The notes: generated by a model from the sequence alone, not told the origin. A stretch of DNA of 64,000 bases from Deefgea chitinilytica (GCF_016881405.1 NZ_WOFE01000001.1:1054001-1118000); one strand, 5' to 3'. Counted from the stretch's first letter, positions 27,673-36,683 are shown. Numbers and translations: made by a program.

Positions 27673-28548
27673 ATGATGTGCCCCTTGCTCAACCCTGCTA
27701 TGCGATCTAGCGTGACCTCTACTGAAACCCCCTCTTCTTCCTCATTTGCTGATTTATTTGCTGAAACACTCAGTGGCAAACCGTTTGTCTACGAAGAAGG
27801 TGACGAAGTCTCGCTGATGTTTGACCTGACCACGGTGCAAAGCCGAATGAACCGCAGCGCACCAAATGATTTGCTACTAGGGTATACGCGTAGCATGCTT
27901 GCTTTTGAATTGCTACACAGCAATACTCAGCACATCGGCATGATCGGCTTGGGTGGTGGCTCGCTAGCCAAGTACTGCTATCACTACTTGCCAAAGGCGA
28001 CCATTCACGTTGCCGAAATCGATGCGGGGGTACTGGCGCTGCGCGATCGCTTTGCGATTCCCGCCAATGATGCGCGACTAAATATTGAATGTATCGATGG
28101 TGCGCTCTGGTTGAAACAACAGCTCAAGCAAAGCCAACAACCAATGGACGCCTTATTGGTCGATGCCTACGGCAAAGAAGGCATGCCGGATAGTTTAGCG
28201 ACGGCGCAATTCTTTGACGATTGCCGCGCTGCGCTCACTCCGAATGGCGTATTGGTGGTCAATCTCTGGGGGAGCGACGCGCGCTTTGATAGTTATTATC
28301 AGCGTATCCGTACCGTATTTGATGACGCAGCGATTGCCATCGGTGCCGATGGTTGCGCCAATCGTTTGGTGTTGGCGGTCAATAGCCGCAACTTCCCACC
28401 CGCAATTCGCCCGATCATGAACCGAGCCCAACAGATTGCAGCCAGCCACAGCGTCGACATGCCCGCACTCGCGCGCCGTATCGAGCGGGCACTACGCAAT
28501 CCGGATGGGCTAGAGCCAGCCAATCGGCACATTAGCGGGCGTGGCTAA
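27673..28548 (+). CDS. Spermidine synthase-like (aminopropyltransferase-fold) protein
   Basis: Class I methyltransferase-fold protein of the SpeE superfamily. Seen: SLMFDLTTVQSRMN (the substrate-loop entrance), the nucleotide site MIGLGGGSLAKYCYHYLPK, VAEIDAGVLALRDRFAIP with the acidic residue that binds the donor, and DALLVDAYGKEGMPDSLAT with Asp at the proton-accepting position. A true SpeE would also carry clear putrescine-pocket residues, which I cannot identify, so the reaction is uncertain; many proteobacterial genomes hold such a solo paralogue. The start is unclear: ATGs at 27673, 27676 and 27700 all lack a ribosome site, and the first 25 residues are low-complexity Ser/Thr. It is convergent with the peptide transporter gene. 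Confidence 0.75.
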   Translation: MMCPLLNPAMRSSVTSTETPSSSSFADLFAETLSGKPFVYEEGDEVSLMFDLTTVQSRMNRSAPNDLLLGYTRSMLAFELLHSNTQHIGMIGLGGGSLAKYCYHYLPKATIHVAEIDAGVLALRDRFAIPANDARLNIECIDGALWLKQQLKQSQQPMDALLVDAYGKEGMPDSLATAQFFDDCRAALTPNGVLVVNLWGSDARFDSYYQRIRTVFDDAAIAIGADGCANRLVLAVNSRNFPPAIRPIMNRAQQIAASHSVDMPALARRIERALRNPDGLEPANRHISGRG

Positions 28549-28582
28549 GCTGATTCATGCACAAGCTCATCAAACGATGTAT

Positions 28583-28619
28583 TGCTCTATAGTCATTTAA
28601 TTATAATAGCTACAGAGCA
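28583..28619. repeat. Palindromic element between convergent genes (copy 1)
   Basis: TGCTCTATAG / CTACAGAGCA arms (one mismatch) around an A/T loop. A related hairpin with the same TAGCTACAG right arm and ATAATA loop lies at 56420-56450, also between convergent genes, so this is probably a recurrent terminator-like element. Confidence 0.6.
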
Positions 28620-29996
28620 TTACCTCACGCCATGCATCATTTTCTGCAGTGGTTTACTTGCTAGCAGTAAAAGACCACCCGCCGTTAAAGACATCGCGAC
28701 AAACAACATAAAGAATTCATGCAGATTGCTGATCGTAAAGCCCAAGAAGGTCGGTAATGGTCGGCCAGTTTCTGGATAAAATCCTGCCAAAATACCAGCA
28801 AACCAATTTGCCGCCGCATTCGCCAAGAACCACACCGCCATTAAGAGCGAGGCCAAGCGCGCTGGTGCGAGTTTATTGACCAAAGAAAGCCCAATCGGCG
28901 ACAAGCACAGTTCACCCATCGTATGCAGCCAATACATCGTAATCAGCCACAGCATTGACACTTTCATCCCATCTTCAATGCCATCGACGCCGAGCGCAAT
29001 CACCACATAGCCCAAACCGAGCAAAATCAAACCCCACGCCATCTTGGTTGGCGAGGCGGGTTCTTTCCCTTTGGCCGACAAACTCATCCACAAGCGCGCC
29101 ATCATCGGCGCAAAAATCAACACAAACACGGGATTGAGTGATTGAAACCAAGAGGCCGGTACTTCAAAACCCATAATCATTCGATCAGTCGATTCGCGCG
29201 CAAAAAAAGTCAGCGATACCCCAGCTTGTTCAAAAGCCGACCAAAAGAAAATCACAAAGAACGACAGCACGCCAATCACCGCCATTCGCTGCAGATCAAC
29301 AGTCGATAGCGATGTATCCACTTGTGCCTTTTCTATCGCCGTCAAACGTTTGGGTGGCAAGCCGAGTAATTCACCCGCAGGAGAGCGCAGGTATTTGTTT
29401 TTAAAGCTTTGAAACACAAGCAGAGACATTAACATCCCACTACCAGCAGCTAAAAACCCCCAGCGAAAATCAGCCGGATTGCCCGTATCGCCCAAAGTGC
29501 CGCAAATCAATGGCGCAGCAAACGAGCCCAAATTAATCCCCATATAAAAAATTGTATACGCGGCATCTTTACGGGTGTCATTGGGCTCGTACAACTGACC
29601 GACCATGATTGAGATATTCGGTTTAAAAAAGCCATTCCCAATACAAATCAAACCCAAACCAGAATAAAAGAAAGGCAATGCTAACGATAAATTGGTGTAA
29701 AACGAGCCAGCAAAAAACAGCATAAACTGCCCTGCTGCCATCAATAAACCGCCGACTAAAATTGAACGACTATTGCCCCAGTAACGATCAGCAATAAAGC
29801 CACCAATCAATGGCGTCAGAAAAACCAACCCGGTATATTGCCCATACAAAGCCGAGGTAAATTGCTTATCAAAGGCCAAGGCCGAAATCATAAACAAAGC
29901 GAGTAAGGCACGATTGCCATAATAAGAAAATCGCTCCCACATTTCGGTCGCGAATAAGAGATAAAGCCCTTTCGGGTGAGCGGATGTGGCAGGCAT
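28620..29996 (-). CDS. POT/PTR2 family proton-coupled oligopeptide transporter
   Basis: Inner-membrane di/tripeptide importer. Seen: the POT hallmark ExxERFxYYG as EMWERFSYYGNRALL at residues 18-32, the second signature FLTPLIGGFIADRYWGNSRSI, FYSGLGLICIGNGFFKPNIS, and FFWSAFEQAGVSLTFF in the sixth or seventh helix. About 12-14 membrane segments fill 458 residues, the usual size for DtpT/DtpA types. It lies 63 bp downstream of pxpA on the same strand, and the gap contains a 9-bp stem rather than a clean terminator. It may therefore be the last gene of the oxoprolinase operon, bringing in peptides whose turnover yields 5-oxoproline (inference). Confidence 0.92.
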   Translation of the reverse strand: MPATSAHPKGLYLLFATEMWERFSYYGNRALLALFMISALAFDKQFTSALYGQYTGLVFLTPLIGGFIADRYWGNSRSILVGGLLMAAGQFMLFFAGSFYTNLSLALPFFYSGLGLICIGNGFFKPNISIMVGQLYEPNDTRKDAAYTIFYMGINLGSFAAPLICGTLGDTGNPADFRWGFLAAGSGMLMSLLVFQSFKNKYLRSPAGELLGLPPKRLTAIEKAQVDTSLSTVDLQRMAVIGVLSFFVIFFWSAFEQAGVSLTFFARESTDRMIMGFEVPASWFQSLNPVFVLIFAPMMARLWMSLSAKGKEPASPTKMAWGLILLGLGYVVIALGVDGIEDGMKVSMLWLITMYWLHTMGELCLSPIGLSLVNKLAPARLASLLMAVWFLANAAANWFAGILAGFYPETGRPLPTFLGFTISNLHEFFMLFVAMSLTAGGLLLLASKPLQKMMHGVR

Positions 29997-30015
29997 TAGG
30001 TGATCGCTTTTAAAT

Positions 30016-30053
30016 CAAACAGCATAGAACTTAATTGAATTTGGTGCTGTTTG
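30016..30053 (-). promoter_or_regulatory. Stem-loop between pxpA and the peptide transporter
   Basis: CAAACAGCA / TGCTGTTTG, nine perfect pairs around a 20-base A/T-rich loop, in the 63-bp gap. It could partially terminate transcription or protect an mRNA end. No clean T-run follows. Confidence 0.35.
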
Positions 30054-30059
30054 GAAAGT

Positions 30060-30752
30060 CTAAGCGTGAATACTCACGCCGTTTTTGAGCAAAGCCTGAC
30101 GAATCGCAATAGTTTGCGCCACCGCATTAGGGTTATCCCCATGAATACAAATCGATTGCACTTGCCCGACCAAACTCAAAGCCTGCGCTTGCACTTGCGC
30201 CAAATCAGTCAAAATAGCACCCGCTTGTTCACGTGGCATTAAAGTGCCATTGGCTAAATACGCCCGATCGGCAAAGCCCTCGGCAATTGTCGTTAAACCA
30301 CGCGCGGCAGCGGCCTGAATCAAGCAACTTCCCGCCAAAGCCATCACCGCTAAATCGGGATCGATTTCAAAAATCAACTGAGCGATTTGATCGGCCAATT
30401 CAGGATTAAGCGCTGCATCGTTATACAAAGCGCCATGCGGTTTCACGTAAGCCACCGAAATACCGTCTTCAATACACACCGCTTTTAAAGCCCACAATTG
30501 CGCCGTAATACTAAACACCAGTTTTGCCGGTTCAATCTGCATCGAGCGACGACCAAAGTGCGCTCTATCGGGGTAGCTCGGATGCGCTCCAATTCGTACG
30601 CCGTGCGCGTGCGCCAAACGCACTGCATTACGCATCGAATCCACATCGCCGGCATGACCACCACAAGCGATATTGGCCGAGCTAATCAAAGGCATCAGCA
30701 GAGAATCAAAGTCGCCGCCCTCGCCCAAATCAGCATTTAAATCGATGAACAT
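30060..30752 (-). CDS. pxpA: 5-oxoprolinase (ATP-hydrolysing) subunit A
   Basis: LamB/YcsF-family subunit of the PxpABC enzyme that opens 5-oxoproline (pyroglutamate) to glutamate with ATP. Seen: FIDLNADLGEGGDFD at the start, SSANIACGGHAGD with the metal/substrate histidine, GVRIGAHPSYPDRAHFGRR, VKPHGALYND, and AEGFADRAYLANGTLMPRE. The 230-residue length is slightly under the usual 245-250. The ATG at 30752 has AAGGA five bases upstream and overlaps the end of pxpC by 16 bp, so translational coupling is likely. An ATG-like frame extension to 30779 is not needed. Confidence 0.95.
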   Translation of the reverse strand: MFIDLNADLGEGGDFDSLLMPLISSANIACGGHAGDVDSMRNAVRLAHAHGVRIGAHPSYPDRAHFGRRSMQIEPAKLVFSITAQLWALKAVCIEDGISVAYVKPHGALYNDAALNPELADQIAQLIFEIDPDLAVMALAGSCLIQAAAARGLTTIAEGFADRAYLANGTLMPREQAGAILTDLAQVQAQALSLVGQVQSICIHGDNPNAVAQTIAIRQALLKNGVSIHA

Positions 30753-31678
30753 ACTATCCTTTGTATTTTTCTCAGCCAATTTTGCTGAGCGCGTAAGGCT
30801 AGCACAGCTTTATCGGCATCGACTATCTGAAATTGGATTTGATCGTTCGCACGGTATTGCCCTGCCCGCCATAAATCAGCCTGAATAAGCTGCCCCACAA
30901 TCGGATAACCTCCGGTAGTTTGCGCATCGGCTAGTAATAAGATCGGTAAGCCACTGGGCGGCAACTGCATCGTACCGAAAAATACGGCCTGCGATGCCAT
31001 TTCAATGGGTATGGCCATCTGTAACTTATCACCCAATAGCTTGAGCCCCATACGGTCACTCTGGTGACTCACTTGCCAGGTCTGCTTTTGCAATCTACTT
31101 TGCGCCTCGGTCGATAAATTGCCCCACTGAGGGCCTCGCATCAGGCGCAACACGGGTCGCCAACTTGGCGGGACAATCGCCAACGACGGCAAACCGATAG
31201 TTGAATTTGCCTTGGCATGCAACACATCGCCCGCCTGCAAAGCGCGTCCAGCGACACCACCCAACTGTGCCGCCAGCAAAGTGGAGCGACTGCCCAACAC
31301 CAGTGGCACATCGATACCACCTAAAAGCGCAAGATAAGTGCGAGCCCCATGCGCAGGAGGACTCAACTGTAGTAATTGCCCTGCCTGAGCGCGCTGACGC
31401 GAATACGGCAGCAACGGTTTACCATCCAAGTGGGCTGCGCAATCGGCCCCAGCCAAAGCAAAATCGGTTGCCGCCACAAAACGAAATTGCGCACCACCCA
31501 AGGTCACTTCCACCGCAGCAGCATCGGGCGCGTTACCCAATAGCAGATTGGCCAATGCCAAAGAAAGCGGATCCGCTGCCCCAGCCTGCGGCACGCCCCA
31601 TTGCGCAGCCTGACGACGGCCTAGGTCTTGCACTGTACTTTGCACGCCAGCGCGAATTACCACCAAACCACCGTTCAT
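30737..31678 (-). CDS. pxpC: 5-oxoprolinase subunit C
   Basis: KipA / biotin-dependent carboxyltransferase-like subunit of 5-oxoprolinase. Seen: the family opening LVVIRAGVQSTVQDLGR with WGVPQAGAADPLSLALAN, EVTLGGAQFRF, YLALLGGIDVPLVLGSRSTL, a middle LRLMRGPQW, SDRMGLKLLG and PILLLADAQTTGGYPIVG. 313 residues, as expected. The start ATG overlaps the pxpB stop in ATGA, and its own 3' end overlaps pxpA, so the three subunits form a tightly coupled unit in the order B-C-A. Confidence 0.95.
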   Translation of the reverse strand: MNGGLVVIRAGVQSTVQDLGRRQAAQWGVPQAGAADPLSLALANLLLGNAPDAAAVEVTLGGAQFRFVAATDFALAGADCAAHLDGKPLLPYSRQRAQAGQLLQLSPPAHGARTYLALLGGIDVPLVLGSRSTLLAAQLGGVAGRALQAGDVLHAKANSTIGLPSLAIVPPSWRPVLRLMRGPQWGNLSTEAQSRLQKQTWQVSHQSDRMGLKLLGDKLQMAIPIEMASQAVFFGTMQLPPSGLPILLLADAQTTGGYPIVGQLIQADLWRAGQYRANDQIQFQIVDADKAVLALRAQQNWLRKIQRIVCSSI

Positions 31679-32361
31679 GACTCCACACTCACCGCAATAA
31701 ATCGAATACGATCCCCGGCTTGCATTAAGCTAGGCGGAGATTGTTTTTCATCAAACAAAGACACGTCACAATGACCAATGATCTGCCAACCACCAGGGCT
31801 AGCACATGGATAAATCCCCGTCTGCCGACCACCGATGCCAACACTCCCTGCGGGCACTTGCAGCCGTGGACTTGCGCGTCGCGGGCAAGCTAAATCAACA
31901 GGCAATCCTGCTAAATAAGGAAAGCCGGGTAAAAAACCAAGACACAAAACATCATAAATAATCGAACTATGCCGCTGCGCAACTTCGCTGATACTTAACT
32001 TTGCGTGCGCAGCGACCAGCGCTAAATCAGGCCCATATCGACCACCATAACGAACAGGCAATTCATGCACACGTGAGGTACAAGGCCGTGTCTGCTCGCT
32101 AGATAAAAATAAGCGTTTTAAGTCAAAAGCCAGTTGATCTGAATTGGTCTGTAATGGATCAAATCGAACCGTCAGATTACCAACCCCCAAAATCGCAGCC
32201 ACAACATCCTCTCGCTGCAAAGCCGCACTATGTACCGCCTGCAAGCGCAATTGCGCAGCCTCACCCGCAGCCAATACCAAGGCTGCCTCACCCAATGGAT
32301 AAAGTTGTATTTGATCCAATAACTCAATCGTTTCTACTGTATTTTGCAATTTATTAGCCAT
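31675..32361 (-). CDS. pxpB: 5-oxoprolinase subunit B
   Basis: KipI/allophanate hydrolase subunit 1-like component of 5-oxoprolinase. Seen: IQLYPLGEAALVLA, NLTVRFDPLQTN, HELPVRYGGRYGPDLALVAAHA, YDVLCLGFLPGFPYLAGLP, PRLQVPAGSVGIGGRQTGIYP and PGGWQIIGHCDVSLFD. The start is uncertain: in-frame ATGs lie at 32361, 32394 and 32421, none with a good ribosome site. I take 32361 because family similarity begins just after it, and because the longer forms would overlap the divergent HD-GYP gene. First gene of pxpBCA. Confidence 0.93.
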   Translation of the reverse strand: MANKLQNTVETIELLDQIQLYPLGEAALVLAAGEAAQLRLQAVHSAALQREDVVAAILGVGNLTVRFDPLQTNSDQLAFDLKRLFLSSEQTRPCTSRVHELPVRYGGRYGPDLALVAAHAKLSISEVAQRHSSIIYDVLCLGFLPGFPYLAGLPVDLACPRRASPRLQVPAGSVGIGGRQTGIYPCASPGGWQIIGHCDVSLFDEKQSPPSLMQAGDRIRFIAVSVES

Positions 32362-32392
32362 AATAAAATGATTATTTCTGACACGTGCATTC

Positions 32393-33694
32393 ATGCCCAA
32401 CGCCGACTCCGAACACTTCATTCATCCCGAGCAATTACAAATCGGTTTGTTTATCCAATTAGATTTACATTGGATGGAGCACCCGTTCACGTTTGGCAGT
32501 TTCAAAATCAAGTCAGCTGATCAAATCGACACCCTAAAAAAACTCGGTCTAAAACAAATTCGTTATTCACCCATCAAAAGTGATGTCTCACCGCTAGCCT
32601 TAACACCGACCACTGAAGACGCGCCAACAAGCACACAAGCGGCCGAGTCAACCCCTGTGCCCCCAATCGCTCCCGACCCTGCACTACAGGCACTTTTGCA
32701 CGCGAAGCGAGAGCGACTCAAGCAGCACGAACAACGCCAAGCGCAGCTTGATGCCTGCGAAAAAGCCTTTGGGCAAGCCGCCAAAGTAGTACGCAATATC
32801 AACGCACAAATTCATACTCAGCCCAAAGAAACCGTTGCGGCAGCAGATCATTTGGTCGAACAAATGCTGGACTCGCTACTTTCAGATAGCGACATTGCGA
32901 TTCATCTGATGAATGGCAAATCTGCGGGCGATGAACTTTACTTTCACTCATTAAATGTATCGGTATTAGCATTAATGCTAGGCCGAGAAATGAAGCTATC
33001 GCGCGAACAAATCCATATTTTGGGATTAGCCTCATTGTTTCACGATATTGGCAAAAACGAAGTCCCCGATCGCATTTTACTCAAAACAGAGGGGCTTAAC
33101 CGCGCTGAGCAAGCGATTGTCGAACAACACTGCCAATGGGGCGTCGAAGCTGGGCACCGAGCCGGTCTACCAGTTCCTGTGTTGAAAGTGATCGCCCAAC
33201 ATCATGAGATGTGCGATGGATCAGGCTATCCCCACAAACTAAATATCGACAAAATTGACCCATTGGCGCGAATTTTAGCGCTGGTGAATACTTACGATAA
33301 TTACTGCAATAAAATTAATGCCGCGCAATCGTTAACACCACACGAAGGATTGGCGCTGATGTTTGCGCACCAAAAAGCCAAATTTGATCCCATTCCATTA
33401 AACCATTTTATCAAGTGTCTAGGCGTCTACCCTCCCGGTACTTTGGTGATACTGTCCAATGAGTGCTACGGCCTCGTTGTTTCAGTCAACGCGTCACGGC
33501 CATTAAAGCCCCAAGTACTGGTCTTTGATCCCGAAAACACACCCAATGAATCGATTGTGCTGGATTTAGAATTTGAAAAAGGACTGAACATCAGCAAATC
33601 CATCAAAGTGGCACAACTACCGCGCGAAGCTGCTTTTTTCTTAAGCCCCAAAAAACGCATGACTTACTTTTTTAGCCAGAGTGAAACAAAGTGA
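32393..33694 (+). CDS. HD-GYP domain protein with DUF3391 (probable c-di-GMP phosphodiesterase)
   Basis: Cytoplasmic signalling enzyme expected to hydrolyse cyclic di-GMP. Seen: an N-terminal DUF3391 domain (residues 10-60, QLQIGLFIQLDLHWMEHPF), a Pro/Thr and coiled linker to about 160, then the HD-GYP core with HSLNVSVLALMLG, LGLASLFHDIGKNEVPDRIL (metal His-Asp) and HHEMCDGSGYPHKL, the variant of HHExxDGxGYP that marks active members. The C-terminal 90 residues form a beta-rich domain (PPGTLVILSNECYGLVVSVN) common to this subfamily. No receiver domain is present, so input must come through DUF3391 or a partner. The stop overlaps the hybrid kinase start by one base (TGATG), implying coupled translation. 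Confidence 0.92.
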   Translation: MPNADSEHFIHPEQLQIGLFIQLDLHWMEHPFTFGSFKIKSADQIDTLKKLGLKQIRYSPIKSDVSPLALTPTTEDAPTSTQAAESTPVPPIAPDPALQALLHAKRERLKQHEQRQAQLDACEKAFGQAAKVVRNINAQIHTQPKETVAAADHLVEQMLDSLLSDSDIAIHLMNGKSAGDELYFHSLNVSVLALMLGREMKLSREQIHILGLASLFHDIGKNEVPDRILLKTEGLNRAEQAIVEQHCQWGVEAGHRAGLPVPVLKVIAQHHEMCDGSGYPHKLNIDKIDPLARILALVNTYDNYCNKINAAQSLTPHEGLALMFAHQKAKFDPIPLNHFIKCLGVYPPGTLVILSNECYGLVVSVNASRPLKPQVLVFDPENTPNESIVLDLEFEKGLNISKSIKVAQLPREAAFFLSPKKRMTYFFSQSETK

Positions 33695-35601
33695 TGCTCT
33701 CTGCTCAAAATCTACTTGATGCCTGCGCCACTGCGGTATTGGCGGTAACCCCTGATGACGGCCTGATAGTCGCAGCCAATCAGGCCTGTGAAGAATTACT
33801 GGGTTACGCTACCCATAATTTAATCGGGCGACCGATTACAGATATCGAGGTAGGCTTACAAGACTTATTTTTTTGGGAAGAAATTCGCGAAGGAGGCTGC
33901 AGCAATACTAGCAACGTCGAAGGCGAATATCGCCATGAAAATGGTCATTTTCTTCAAGTTCGTAAATCGGTGCGATGCATTGAAGATCAAGGGCAATTGT
34001 TGTGTGTCATTTCGGTGCATGACATCAGCCGCGCCAAACAAATGGAAATGGAGTCCGCACTAGCGGCCTCTTTATTAGCAGCAACACTCGAATCCACTGC
34101 CGACGGTATTTTAGTGACCGATCTAGACGGCAATATTCGTAACTTCAACCATCAAGTGCCTCAAATTTGGCAGTGGTCAGCAGAACAAACCGTCTCAGGT
34201 GACGATTTATTTTTACACATCGAAAGTCAATTACTCGATCCCGCTCAATTTCGAGCTTGGCTAGACGAACTCTACAGCGATCCCTACCTTGCCTCCCAAC
34301 ATTCCTGCGCATTACGGGATGGTCGTTTTTTTGACTTAAGCAGCCGCCCACAACGGTTGGGCGACACCCCGGTCGGTCGCTTGTTTGGGATGCACGACAT
34401 TAGTGCGATCAAGCACCATGAAAACGAACTGCGAATTGCGCGTGATGGTGCCCAAGCCGCCAGCAAAGCCAAATCCGACTTTCTATCGCACATGAGCCAC
34501 GAGTTACGAACACCACTCAATGCCATTCTCGGGTTTGCACAAATTATTAGCGCCGATCAAGACTATAACCAGCGGGAGCTAGGCAGCTATATTTCCAAAG
34601 CGGGGCGGCATTTACTTGACCTGATTAATGAAGTACTAGACCTCGCCAGTATTGAAGCTGGCAAATTAGCATTACGCGATGAAGCCGTCGATTTAGCGCT
34701 GATTATTCAAGACTGTCTTGAGTTGACCCAAAACTTGGCGACAGAAAAAAACGTAACACTACTACAAACCCAAATGCCTACGGCACGATTTATGGTGCAA
34801 GGAGATGCCCGCCGCATCAAACAAATTTTGCTGAATTTTGTCAGCAATGCAATTAAATACAATCGCCCGCAAGGCACAGTCGAAATGACGGTCACTCATT
34901 CAACCAAGCACACATGGCGGCTGATGGTGAGTGACACTGGGCGTGGCATCAGCGTAGAAGACCAAGCCAAGTTATTCCAACCTTTTAGCCGTGTAGGAAA
35001 CAATAACGACAGTATCGAGGGCACAGGGATTGGCTTGGCATTCACTCAGCGCCTCGCAGAATTGATGAAAGGTCAAGTTGGCTTTACTAGCACAGTGAAT
35101 GTCGGCAGTCGTTTTTGGATAGACCTGCCTTGCGCAAAAGGCCTGACTCAAGCAATTAAAAGCACAACAACGTGCGCGAGCGGTCAAAGAAATATTTTAT
35201 ATATCGAAGACGATCTACTTTCACAAAAATTATTGCAAGCGATTTTCAAACAACAACGCCCCAATTACAACGTATTGCTGGCTGGCACAGGCAAAGACGG
35301 GCTGAACTTGGCGCAACATCAACACCCCGATCTGATTGTGCTCGACCAACACTTACCCGACGCCAGTGGGTTTGCGATCTTGGAGCAATTACGTAGCAAC
35401 GATCAAACCAGATCGATTCCCGTTATTGCATTATCAGGTGATGCTTTAGAAGACGACATTCAGAAAGCACTACACATGGGCTTTGACGCCTACATCACCA
35501 AACCATTAGAGGTGAAAACAGCACTCCCCCTAATCGACAAAATACTCGGCAACACAATTGAAGGGTATCAACTCAAAAACAATAAAAATAAAAGCCTTTA
35601 G
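33694..35601 (+). CDS. Soluble hybrid histidine kinase (PAS-PAS-HisKA-HATPase-REC)
   Basis: Cytoplasmic hybrid sensor kinase without membrane segments. Seen: a first PAS domain at residues 8-115 (LAVTPDDGLIVAANQACEE, LLGYATHNLIGRPITDIE), a second at about 130-245 (LESTADGILVTDLDGNIRNF), the HisKA box SHMSHELRTPLNAILGFAQI with His269, HATPase N/G boxes (NFVSNAIKYN, SDTGRGIS, GTGIGLAF), and a C-terminal receiver with ILYIEDD and phospho-acceptor Asp551 in LIVLDQHLPDASG. Translation is coupled to the HD-GYP gene, so the kinase probably feeds phosphate or signal to c-di-GMP breakdown (inference). GTG at 33691 would add one residue. Its stop overlaps that of queG on the opposite strand. Confidence 0.93.
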   Translation: MLSAQNLLDACATAVLAVTPDDGLIVAANQACEELLGYATHNLIGRPITDIEVGLQDLFFWEEIREGGCSNTSNVEGEYRHENGHFLQVRKSVRCIEDQGQLLCVISVHDISRAKQMEMESALAASLLAATLESTADGILVTDLDGNIRNFNHQVPQIWQWSAEQTVSGDDLFLHIESQLLDPAQFRAWLDELYSDPYLASQHSCALRDGRFFDLSSRPQRLGDTPVGRLFGMHDISAIKHHENELRIARDGAQAASKAKSDFLSHMSHELRTPLNAILGFAQIISADQDYNQRELGSYISKAGRHLLDLINEVLDLASIEAGKLALRDEAVDLALIIQDCLELTQNLATEKNVTLLQTQMPTARFMVQGDARRIKQILLNFVSNAIKYNRPQGTVEMTVTHSTKHTWRLMVSDTGRGISVEDQAKLFQPFSRVGNNNDSIEGTGIGLAFTQRLAELMKGQVGFTSTVNVGSRFWIDLPCAKGLTQAIKSTTTCASGQRNILYIEDDLLSQKLLQAIFKQQRPNYNVLLAGTGKDGLNLAQHQHPDLIVLDQHLPDASGFAILEQLRSNDQTRSIPVIALSGDALEDDIQKALHMGFDAYITKPLEVKTALPLIDKILGNTIEGYQLKNNKNKSL

Positions 35602-36683
35602 TCAAATACCCCGTGTTGATGTAAAGCCCAATCAATATGTTCACGCACCATCTCATTCGGAAATGAGCGCCGCGACTGCAGCGCTTGAATAATCGCTGGC
35701 GACGTATCGGCATTGCCCAAACCCACCGCTAAATTACGCAACCACGCAGCATAACCAATCCGATAAATTGGGCTACCCGCCATTTTTTGAGTGAAATCGT
35801 TTTCACTCCAAGCAAACAACGCCAATAAAGTGACATCATCCAAGCCATGCCGAATCGCAAAATCAGTTTCAGGGCTGCTAGCAGCAAAACGATTCCACGG
35901 GCAAACCAGTTGGCAATCATCGCAACCATACACACGATTGCCGATCATCGAACGAAATTCGACCGGAATCGCGCCCTTCAATTCAATCGTCAAATATGAA
36001 ATACAGCGCCGCGCATCAACGATGTACGGCGCAACAATCGCCTGCGTTGGGCACGCGTCGATACAGGCGGTGCATTTACCACAATGCTCTTTAGGCGTGG
36101 GCGGATCAACGGGGAGTGGGATATCAAGCAGCAATTCACCCAAAAAGAAAAACGAGCCATAGTCACGATTAATCAACAGGCTATGTTTTCCGCGCCAACC
36201 ATTACCGCCTTGCTTAGCCAGCTCAACCTCAAGAATCGGCGCAGAGTCAACAAAAACACGATGCCCGTGCTGGCCAATCGCAGCGGTAATTTTATCGGCC
36301 AACTGCTGCAGACGAGCGCGCAAAACTTTGTGATAATCACGCCCCAAAGCATAACGCGAAATATAAGCTTTATTGGTATCGGCTAGAACCGCTTCAGAAT
36401 CAAAGCCTCCAGTCAGATACGGCATAAAAACGGTAACGGCCGTCAACGAACCGGGCACTAATTCTGCTGGTCGGGCGCGTTTTAAGCCATGCCTTGCCAT
36501 ATAATCCATTTCGCCGTGAAAACCTGCCGCGAGCCACTGTGTTAAACCCGCTTCGGCGTGGCTTAAATCAATACTCGCAATCGCAGCACGGGCAAAACCC
36601 AGCTCTAGCGCCCAATCTTTAATCGATTGCGCTAAATCCGCATAATTTAATGAATCGAGTGATGGATGTATAAATTCAGTCAT
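35598..36683 (-). CDS. queG: Epoxyqueuosine reductase QueG
   Basis: Cobalamin and [4Fe-4S] enzyme for the last step of queuosine tRNA modification. Seen: an N-terminal domain with AIASIDLSHAEAGL, MDYMARHGLKRARPAELVPG and GRDYHKVLRARLQQL, then two ferredoxin motifs, CGKCTACIDACPTQAI near residue 205 and CDDCQLVCPWN near residue 260, and a C-terminal helical repeat (RNLAVGLGNADTS). 361 residues, as expected. It is convergent with the hybrid kinase, stops overlapping by three bases, and its 5' end overlaps that of tsaE by 18 bp on the other strand. Its promoter must therefore lie inside tsaE coding sequence. Confidence 0.95.
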   Translation of the reverse strand: MTEFIHPSLDSLNYADLAQSIKDWALELGFARAAIASIDLSHAEAGLTQWLAAGFHGEMDYMARHGLKRARPAELVPGSLTAVTVFMPYLTGGFDSEAVLADTNKAYISRYALGRDYHKVLRARLQQLADKITAAIGQHGHRVFVDSAPILEVELAKQGGNGWRGKHSLLINRDYGSFFFLGELLLDIPLPVDPPTPKEHCGKCTACIDACPTQAIVAPYIVDARRCISYLTIELKGAIPVEFRSMIGNRVYGCDDCQLVCPWNRFAASSPETDFAIRHGLDDVTLLALFAWSENDFTQKMAGSPIYRIGYAAWLRNLAVGLGNADTSPAIIQALQSRRSFPNEMVREHIDWALHQHGVFD

